Shown here: in pieces, positions 55,255 to 64,000 of the stretch
Layout: every line of letters starts with the position of its first letter
Position numbering within the stretch: the stretch's first letter is position 1
NCBI GenBank assembly: GCA_006503535.1
Contig: QYRS01000002.1
Coordinates: 620,001 to 684,000 of the forward strand
Length of the DNA: 64,000 bases
Reading direction: 5' to 3'
From: Arthrinium phaeospermum
Taxonomy: Eukaryota; Ascomycota; Sordariomycetes; Amphisphaeriales; Apiosporaceae
Translations under genes and position numbers: made by a program
The notes under the pieces: model-generated
Database searches by the model: none
What the model was told of the DNA's origin: nothing
What the model saw: the letters and a program-made list of their open reading frames with translations, nothing else

Positions 55255-56109
55255 CTTGTCCAATTGGTCGTCGTTGGATGTCTACTTTGACGTGTGGAAA
55301 GCGGTACGAGACTGAAGCGTTTAGGGGAGTCTTAGGAATAAGACCGGAGAGCTGCAGCAACTTTTTTTTCTCTATCCCTACCAAAAGTGACGATAATCGA
55401 TAATGGTTCAGTCAAAAAAAGTCTAATCTAAAAAAAGTCGGCCAGAAAAATAGTTAAGCTCCGACCACCGACCGACGGAAGGGTGGGACTGCTTGCTGCA
55501 GGGCGATAGGCAATGACAGCATGTACATTCCTATCGTTCAATCCCTAGCTGCGTTGGTCAAGGTACATGCCATATCGCGATAGTCTGCAAATCAATACTC
55601 CGTACAAATAAATAGTGTAGCTTGGGTGCAACGGCAGCAATCCCTGCAATTACAAGGGAGGGTCTCGGCATGCCTTGCGCTTTTTGGGAGGATCTGGATT
55701 TAGACTCGGAGCTCCATCCAATCTTCGCCCATTCATTCATCGTCCAACTTTAGCGTAAGGCTGTCGCGACTTCCTTGCTTGACAACAAGGGCAAGCCGCT
55801 GCTGCCCTTTTCGCGATATATTTCAAGACCCGATTGCCCGGACAATTTCCCGGCATCGCATTCGCTTCCATCCCAACCTGCTGACGCGTTCCGGTCCGGA
55901 CACTTTCGACTTTCCCTAATACACCCTTATGCGAATATCGAACCGAGCCCGTCTCTCGTCCAAGCTCCATGGCATGCAAGTAGTTGAATCGGGCTTGTTA
56001 CGAAGATGATATCTGTAATGAGCTGGGGAAGTAGCAATACAACGACATAGATTCGGGCCCGCGACACTCTCTGGATGCACCTTAGAGAAGAAGAGGACCA
56101 TCAGCAACC
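55255..56109. promoter_or_regulatory. Shared divergent promoter of rpa12 and scc2
   Basis: 855 bp between outward-facing starts. It has an A-rich tract with repeated aaaaaaagtc (55414-55440) on the rpa12 side. An ACGCGT box (55884-55889), the type bound by MBF cell-cycle factors, lies about 220 bp before scc2; a single match of this length can occur by chance. Confidence 0.55.
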
Positions 56110-59100
56110 ATGGACGGTTACGGCTACGGAGATGCGAACGGCATGGCGCCGCAGTACGAGCAGAGCCAGTGTATCGAGCCCAGCATGCTCCTGCAGCCGC
56201 AACATCAACAGCCGCCGCTGCAACAGCCGGCGGCTCCCTCACAGCCGCTGGCGGAGGCTCAGAATCATCACGATAGACCGATCAGTTTGAACGAGGCTTT
56301 GCCGTACACGCCCTTCACGTCGGTCTTTCCCTTTGAGCCTGGTAAGTGCCGTCCGTACCTGCCAGTTTTAAGCTTGTGTGCACCTTCCTGAACCGCAAGA
56401 TATCTGCCAATTCTCCGCTCCTTCCCATCTTGCCATTTCTTTATTGTTTGCAGCTTGATGGCAATCCAAGAAAAAACAATCGGCTAACGAGGTCTCATTC
56501 AATCTTTACAGCCATTATTCACAATCCCACCATCGGCTCCGGTCAACTTGCACCCTCTGTTGCCGGACTTGTATCGCACGAGGATTACGATGCGCTGAAC
56601 CAAGAGGCCGAAGCACCAACCCAGTCCAAACGGCTGGATGGCAGTCTGGAATTCATACAAAGCCTCTTGAAGCCCGAGAAAATCACATTATTGTAAGTTG
56701 CGAACTGCCCCAAGCTGTGCAAGACGACTCCAGCCGCTTGAGCACAACCCGTGACCAAGCAGTGAAGCAAGAACCAGACTAATGCGTCACCTCAGTCAAT
56801 TCAAGACTGCACCTAAGACGACTGCATCTACAGACGGCACCACCAAGAGCCTAGCCGACGGCCTCTCGCCATTCGCTAGAATGATCTACAACAACTCAGC
56901 CGTCAACTTCCGACATCCTACTCCCGGCACCCCGAGAACGCAGACTCCGACACCCCACGGGCAGACCATGTCCCCTCGGACGGGCAAGAAGTCGCCAAAG
57001 GTGCGCAAGAGCGAGCCGCATAAAGTCGTTAAGCACAACCCTGCCACAGCAAATGCCCAAGCTGCGGCTAAGAACCATGCCCGTATCGAGGTTCACATCC
57101 CGACCCAAAGGGAGTTAGAGGCAGCCGGTAGATCGATATCTACTACACCTCAACCCCAGAAGCAGGCCACGCCCCAAACCAGGGAGGCATTACAACCTTC
57201 GCCCTTCAGTCACCCAACAACTGTCTCGCCTGCAGACCTGATGGTACAACCGCAGCCGCCGCCGCAGCCGCAACCGCAACCGAAGGCACAGTCTCGTCAG
57301 ACACCAAAGTCTGAGAGACCATCACCTTCTGCGACATCTACAACCCCGACGGTACAAGTCAAGCCAGAACATTCACCGCAACCTGCGGTCTCCGTAACGC
57401 CTGCACCGGCCCCAACACAAGTTACCCAGAAGACATCGCCTCATGTTGGCATCAGCATTGAGCTGCCAGCAGCGACCTTCAACAAAGCCGAGTTCGTCGT
57501 TGTGGACGACTCGGCAGACGCGCCCGCCCATCTGTCCAAGAAGCGCAAGCGCGTGGAGCTGGAGGATAACGAAACCCTGCAGAACGGAGGTCTCGGCAAC
57601 CGAGAGTTGGCAAACAACGCATTGAAGGGATTACAACGATGCCTTCAGGATGTCTTCGAGGCCGAGGACAGGTTAGAGAGTGGCCATAATAATTGGGTCA
57701 CCTTTGTTGGTGATCAGCAAGTCACGCTGACCATTACCGCTTTTGACCGGGTCCAGAAGTGCCTCTTGAAGACCCAGGACCTTCGATGCTTCCGCATAGT
57801 TCCGGTTGAAGATCTACAGCGCCTACAGAGTCTATGTGATGGCGCACTACGACATGCTGAGAGAATCGACTGCAAGATTGATGAGTCTTGGGGTGAGATC
57901 GATGTTGGGGTGTGGATGCAATCCATTCCAGATATCGAGGCGGGTCTACGAGCGGCAAGGACTGCATTTACTGTGATGTGCGGTGGTCGTGAAGAGAAGC
58001 AACTCTACTCGGAGGATCTAATCCAGTTGGGGTTGGACTTGTTCAAGAATGTCATGGAAGGCATCATCGTACCCATTGTCGAGATGCGTGCTACCTCGGA
58101 AGCGAAGAACGGGATTTTCAAGCACCTGATCGCTCACAAGAAGCCCATCAGCACGATATTCACAGCTTGCCAAAAACTATTCGCTCTTCTCTCCAACCTG
58201 AACTCCAGCATTGACCTTTCGGAGACCGTGGTGGGCACTTTGGAGTTCACATCCACCCGCTTGATCTTCGTGGAGAACGCCTTCACCGAGAAGGACTCGA
58301 TTGTCGGAGTGCAGAAGTTCGATGGTCTCCGTCTCGTAGCCATGGATCTACTATCGCAGATTTTCGTGCTGAAGCCTGCATCCAGGCAGGGCATCTTCGA
58401 CGACATTTTGACTTCTCTGGAAAAGCTGCCGAAAAGCAAGAGCCATGCCAAACAATTCAAGCTTTCTGAGGGCGGAAGCATCCAGCCTGTCTCGGCTCTT
58501 ATTATGCGATTAGTACAGGCCAGTGCGGCCAAGGTCGCCAAGAGTAAAGGGATCAGTTCGCTAAGTGAAGATGGCGAAGAAGAAGGTCAGAGTAAGCATC
58601 GCGGCGACTCTGATAACTATGCAGTCAGATCGGAAGAAATGGCATCCACCGAAGCCAAGACTGCCATTGGCGAGCTCGAGGCTCTCGCCAAACCGCTGTC
58701 CGAGACCGCCATGCGCAACGCTTCGTATGTTATTCAGTTCATGGTCAACCGGGCTCTGCGGGTTGCCAAGACTGGCGAGCAGAACACGCCCAGGGTTTTA
58801 TTGGATTTGTTCATAGAAGACTTCACCAAGTGCCTTGGGATGCCTGACTGGCCTGCAGCCGAGCTTATTCTTCGCATGGCCATGTTCATGATGCTCGAAA
58901 TCATCAAGAGCGACAAGCATACGGCACCGGCGAAGAATATGGCCCTCGAGATTCTGGGGGCCATGGCTGCCGCTATCTCTGATCTCCGTTCGGACGTGCG
59001 AAAGGCTGCCAGCTCCTTCGAGGGCAGCGATGCCGACGCACAAGGTCGATTTCTTGCAGATCTATCATTCTTTGCGCTTGACCGCAAGCACTCGCCAGAG

Positions 59101-62100
59101 AAAATCACTGGCTGGTCGGGCCCGTATCGTGTTGTGTCAGAGTATCTGGAAGGTTGCCTGAAACAAGACCCTCACCTGACAAGTGCCATATCGTTCATGG
59201 TTATGGATTGGAGCGTCGGTCTCTGCAACACCTACGAGGGCGAGGTGGAGGAGGAAGACTCGGAGCGTGAAGCCGAGTACGGCCGCATGGCCTACCGACT
59301 TCGTAAAATGACCGAGAACCGCCAGTGGCTTACTGCAGAATACTCGTATGCAGCCGCTGTGAGCGCGAACCACGCCAAGCTTGCGTATTCCATCATCCTT
59401 CTCAGGTCAAACTTCTGCGACTCCTACAAGGGGATCCTGAGCATCCTCATGCAGTCAATGACCACAGATGCTGCCACTGTGCGCAGCAAAAGTCTCAAGA
59501 GTATCACATCGGTCCTGGAAACAGACCCGGCGATCCTCGATGGCGACAGCGTAGTTGTCGACCTGATTCTCCAGTGCTCCAATGACACGTCTCCGCAGGT
59601 TCGCGATTCCGCTTTAGGGCTGATAGGCAAATGTATTGGTATGCGCCCGCACCTGGAGCAGAGAATGATTCCCACCATCAATCAACGGTTCAACGATTCG
59701 AGTCTGGCTGTTCGCAAGAGATCCATGAAGCTTGCCAGAGATATCTATCTACGCAACGTGGACAGAGAAATACGGTGCAAGATTGCCAATGGGCTTCTCC
59801 TGCGTATACAAGATCCTGACGACAGCGTGAAGGAGCTTGCACGACAAATGATCGAGGAGGTTTGGATTGCACCGTTCTACAAGGCCGACGAATCCACGGC
59901 TTACAGGCAAGCCTTGACCGATCATGTCGCTCTCATGGTACAGACCGTTCGACAGGGTAATTCGTCCCAGGTCCTCGACAGGGCGTTTCAGATCATTCTC
60001 TCCCAGGACACGAAGCTCGTGAATGCCAATACGCAGGTCTGCACTAGACTGGTTGCCAACATGTTTGACTTGGTGGACAACCCAGATTCGGATGACCCAT
60101 CAGTTCCCTCGGGCAAGGGTGCACTCCAAATCCTGATGGTGTTTGCCAAGGCTGAACCCAAGCTATTCACCTTCGAGCAGATACGCCGCCTGCAACCACG
60201 CATCGCCAGTATCAGCACGAGCGAGGATCTGTCAACCTCGAGAGCTGTCGCTGTCATTTATCGACGAATCTTACCCCAGGTCCCCAGGGTACATACTCAG
60301 TTTCTGGCTGATGTCAGAAAGGAGTTGATGCCTTGCGTGAGCAAAGTCACTCGAGTTCTACTCGATGATATAGTTGCTTGTCTTTGGATTATTAGCGGCC
60401 TTCTGGACAACACTGCTCATCTTAGTAAACTCGTCATATCCAGTATGCTGGGAGTTCAGAACATCCGAGCTTTGTCGCTGCAGAAGCCTTTGGACCAACA
60501 ACGATTCCGGCAATTCGACCGCTACGCCCTCATTGTGGGTATGATTGGCAAGCATTGCGATCTGGATGGCCAAGTCGACATGTTCAAGGAGAAGTTCAAG
60601 AAGTGGAAAGGCGGTCCAGTCTCTAAGCTCATGGTCGATGTCCTTGCCCCCTTCGCAGCTCCCGACCAGGCGACGGAGATGAGAAAACCAGCCCTGGACG
60701 CTATTGGTCTCATCTGCCAATCAAACCCACAGAACTTCCTCTCCGTCAATGTCTATACCATATTCCAGCAAGTCTTCGAGGAACGGGTTCCCGCGTTGGA
60801 ATCAATGATTCTTCGTTCATTCAAGGAATTCTTGTTCACTGAGGAGAAGCGTTCAGAGGAAGCTGCTGCAGCCGGGGCAGCCGGAAAGGACGAGCCAGAC
60901 CAGAAAGACTTGAAGGTCATGGCGAGCACTAGCTTCGACGCTGTTGCGATGGGCACTACACACCGATTCCTCAAGGATATCACGCGCATTACATTGGCAA
61001 CCCAGGACGACCATGCGTTTATGGCGACAGAGATCTTGGCCAGCATCAGTAGGCAAGGACTTGTCCATCCGAAGGAAACTGGAGTCACTCTCATCACCTT
61101 GGAGACATGTCCCAGACCCGATATTGCCAAGTTGGCTTACGTCGAGCATAAGTCGTTGCACCAAAAGCACGAGAAAGTCTTGGAAAAGGAGTACGCAAAA
61201 GCAGTGCAATCCGCTTTTCATTACCAGCGAGACATTGTCCACGACGCTAGGGGGGCAACGGCCAATCCATTCACCGCGAAGCTGCAATCCACGCTCAGCA
61301 TCCTCAATGACAACAGCAACACCAAAGGCCGACAGCGTTTCATCGACAAGTTTGTTGGCCTGCTTGATTTCGATATGTCGAAGCTCGAGGATGACAACAC
61401 CTCCTTGGAACATGTCGAGTCTTCGCGCTTCTTGGTTGAAAATCTTGCCTTCTTCGACTACGCTGCGATAGGTGACATCCAGGCCACTGTCTCCTCCATG
61501 GAGAAGATAGTCCACATGACGGGCTCCGGCATCGCGCAGGCTATCGAATCGGACGTTTTCCAAAACCGTGTGGACACTGCCCTCGCCAACGATACAGCGA
61601 TGGAAAACGGAGACCAGCCAGCTATTGCCAAAGAACCAGATATTGACCCGAAGCGTCTTCGCCAGCTCACTTCTGGTGCTATGATCCTCCTGTCCGTATG
61701 GGAAGCACGTACTTATCTTCGCAAGCTGTACAACCTGAACAAAAAGGCAGAAGCGAAAGCCAAGCTTGACAAGAAGACAGCAGCTAAGGATACCAGCAAA
61801 GCTCCCGTCAAGGTTCAGGGCGTCACAGGAGACAAATTCTGGGAGGACATGGCTACGATTATGACGGGTCTTGATTCGCAGGAGCGCATGGTTGAGACGT
61901 GCAAAAACTTTAACGAGCTCATGAACGTCGATAGCGAAGTGAGAATCGGCGAAGAAGACGACGAGCTCGATGCTGACGGTGAGCCTACGACTCCAAATTA
62001 CGGGGACGATGACGAGGACGAAGACAACATGGATGGCAGAGGCCGCAAGAGGAAGGCTGGCGATACACCAGGTGGGAGGAAGAAACGCGCCAGGTCGAAC

Positions 62101-62196
62101 TCCAAGCCGAGGAAGCGCGGCCGGCCTCGAAAGAACCCTCTGCCAGTGGCCGACGATGAGCCTGAAATGGAGGATGAGGACATGGGTTGGGGATAA
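56110..62196 (+). CDS. scc2: Cohesin loader subunit Scc2 / Mis4 (Nipped-B family)
   Basis: HEAT-repeat protein that, with Scc4, loads cohesin on chromosomes and stimulates its ATPase. Exons 56110-56341, 56512-56692 and 56796-62196 join in phase, giving 1937 residues, normal for fungi. The first exon (SLNEALPYTPFTSVFPFEP) and second (LVSHEDYDALNQEA, SLLKPEKIT) match the N-terminal Scc4-binding part. Then comes a disordered Pro/Gln/Thr-rich stretch (about 170-370) with a PQPQPQP run, and a basic KKRKR site. From about residue 390 onwards the chain is helical: the HEAT array with hallmark pieces such as DPDDSVKELARQMIEEVW and QNIRALSLQKPLDQQRF, and the C-terminal hook segment (LAYVEHKSLHQKHE, FHYQRDIV). 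The tail is acidic, then basic, and includes an AT-hook core (RKRGRPRKNP, about 1907-1916) and ends EDEDMGWG. No defects seen. Confidence 0.95.
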
Positions 62197-63058
62197 CGAG
62201 GATGGTGGCTAGTGGCTACCTATTATCGCACACCTATCTCATTCCCTACCGTGTCTATCTATGCATGGGCATCGTCCACTTGGAGAAATCGTTGGTGGCA
62301 TAGAAGTCGAGCGGAGGATAGTGAAAGTGGCTGGAATGGGATTTGGGCGTTTTAAGGCTTGAGAAAGTCAGGCACACACAGGTTGGAATTGCTGGAGCTC
62401 TTGCACATACAGAGAGAGAAAGAAAGCGGCAGCCTCACATACCACGGTCTCGGGCTATAGGGAAAAGAGCACTTTTCCATGATGATACCTATTTGCTTTT
62501 GCGGACACAAAGACATATACCCAGTTGCGAAACCATCAAAGCGGTTTCAGACTCTGACAGTTGATTCTGGTCGATTTGTGATTGCTGTGATATGCGTGGT
62601 TGCTGCAACGTTCCATTACATTATAGTGTTCTGCAGCGTATGACCTCTCCTCCATCCATTGCCTTGTAACTAGGAGTTGTACGCTTTGTCCGAAGTTATC
62701 CCACACCTGCTGGAATGTTGGATTACCGGATCCAGACTTTGTGCGACACACTGATTGGTCACATCAGTTACTGCACCAAGTGCCAAATAAAGGACAACAA
62801 ACCCAAAGTAGACATGCTCCTTGTCTCCTCAAGGCTTTGTTGAAGTTGGTAGGTGAGGAGGCGACGAGATCTGGAGGTGCTGGGTAAAGAGTTTCTATGG
62901 ATTCTCAGGGGTTCCAATTCTGTGTCTATAACCATACAGATTGAGGATTTTCAGACTGTCTCAGGAGCTTCAGAACTATACATAGCAAACCAGTGCACAG
63001 AGTCAAACTTCCGACATACAGTAATTCCGAGTTACATGAACGCTTCTGGCGGGATATA
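62197..63058. other. Intergenic DNA between scc2 and the right-edge gene
   Basis: About 0.86 kb holding the scc2 3' UTR and the upstream region of the next gene. No repeat or gene is recognised. Confidence 0.5.
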
Positions 63059-64000
63059 ATGGCAGTCAGAACTGTAGGTCGAGTGCCAATCATACCCATA
63101 CGGCTCGCCTACAAGTACTAATCAACGAGCGCAATAGTATCCTAAGCGGCGTTTGCCCCAATTTGGCAATAGTGTGCGTTGCAAGACGAAACGCCAGCGA
63201 AAGGACGCAAACACAGCTTCCGGAGAACTGCTCAGTCTCCGCGGTGGCAGCTCCGGTGGCAGCCCCCTATCCTCGTTGGGCAGCACCCCGTCCTCGCCCT
63301 TATTCACGGAGCCCCCATCCTCGCCACGAAGCCAACCCACGGACAAAGACAAGGACGGAGACGACGACGATCAATATGTCGGTTTTGTCCAGAACCAGAA
63401 TTTCATCCTCGCCCTGTACCTCGCAGCCGGGCTGGAGATCCCCGAAGGGATGTCCCCTCCAGAGGACAGGTCGATAATCCGGCATGGCATCCGGGCCTGG
63501 GAGCTGCTGAGCCGATTCCTTTCCGACAATGTTCTGGAAGGCACCGTGAAGCCCGTGCTCCTCGTCCCCGATGACGCAAACGCCGTCCCCAGTATGAATA
63601 CGATACTCCGAAGAGTGGCGAGCATCTGCGTGAAAAACGGGATTCCCATCTTTCCGTGGGAAGAGACTATCGAGGACGACTACGATGCGTACACCCGACG
63701 GGCAGACTGCAGCGAGCTGATGAACTACTTGATGAGCATCCTGGTCTGGATGGTCTCCAGCAACGTCCTCCTCTACTACCGGCTCGGCTTCGAGAGGGTC
63801 TACTGGCGAGTCAAGCTGTACATGTTCATCTATCGCTCCCACACGATGGTGCACCTGTACAAGAGGAGCACCCGGCCGCAGCGGGAGCGCGAGAGCCTGT
63901 ACGGCGAGAACGCGAGGGAGCAGCTCCAGGACGAGATTGCCGAAGCCCGTAACAACATCGACAAGATCGACGCGCTGCGGGCGCAGTTTAGAGACGATGG
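63059..64000 (+). CDS. Partial unrecognised gene running off the right edge
   Basis: From 63138 the plus-strand frame stays open to the end of the window (at least 287 codons) with coding-like composition, but it has no ATG of its own upstream of the clearly coding part. A plausible first exon is 63059-63073 (ATG GCA GTC AGA ACT) followed by a 64-nt intron 63074-63137 with a gtaggt donor, a tactaatc branch site at 63116-63123 and a tag acceptor. This is a model, not proof; an earlier exon is also possible. The protein would open with a basic region, then a Ser/Gly/Pro-rich part (SSLGSTPSSPLFTEPPSSP) and an acidic run (DKDKDGDDDDQ). A folded part follows (YVGFVQNQNFILALYLAAGLEI, VKPVLLVPDDANAVPS) with a hydrophobic helix (LMNYLMSILVWMVSSNVLLYY) and then a charged coiled-coil-like stretch (AREQLQDEIAEARNNIDKI). 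I do not recognise the family. Confidence 0.6.

Overview
This window is chromosomal DNA of a filamentous ascomycete (Pezizomycotina, probably Sordariomycetes; the class is inferred from protein similarity and gene style only). The evidence is short introns with GT...CTAAC/CTGAC...AG signals, compact gene models, C-ending codon preference in strongly expressed genes, and hallmark fungal proteins. These include a Zn2Cys6 regulator, an Stl1-like sugar transporter, a fused CPSase-ATCase with a dead dihydroorotase domain, a Yvc1 vacuolar channel and a Pdx3-type PNPOx. I see no transposon, virus, CRISPR array, rRNA or convincing tRNA.

Layout. 1.8-8.8 kb: a conserved membrane orphan (+), then a head-to-head pair of spc24 (-) and fis1 (+), then a RING-H2 ubiquitin ligase (+). 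9.7-17.8 kb: three minus-strand genes, namely a six-exon Zn2Cys6 transcription factor, a probable F-box protein and a conserved orphan. 17.8-26.2 kb is gene-poor and holds only an Alr4036-type flavoprotein (-). 26.2-30.2 kb: an MFS sugar transporter (+) with catabolite-repressor-type sites near its TATA box, and a Cys-rich single-pass membrane protein (+). 31.7-38.5 kb: the pyrimidine multifunctional enzyme (+). After 3.4 kb of intergenic DNA come the Yvc1 channel (+, 41.9-45.8 kb), a 68-residue microprotein (-) and a large orphan protein (+, 49-51.4 kb). 52-62.2 kb is dense housekeeping DNA with two more head-to-head pairs: pdx3 (-)/deoxyhypusine hydroxylase (+) and RPA12 (-)/SCC2 (+). An unfinished gene runs off the right edge.

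The genes do not form one pathway. They are housekeeping functions (pyrimidine synthesis, eIF5A hypusination, Pol I transcription, cohesin loading, kinetochore, mitochondrial fission, vitamin B6) mixed with ascomycete-specific orphans. Exon structures were worked out by eye from splice signals and reading-frame continuity. Most join in phase and restore conserved family sequence.

I found no exotic, clearly new system. The points most worth checking are an apparent one-base frameshift inside fis1, an inverted pair of CreA-type sites at the transporter promoter, a conserved-looking two-exon microprotein, a zinc cluster split by an unusually long intron plus a 31-nt microexon, an AT-hook at the C-terminus of the cohesin loader, and an unrecognised gene at the right edge.
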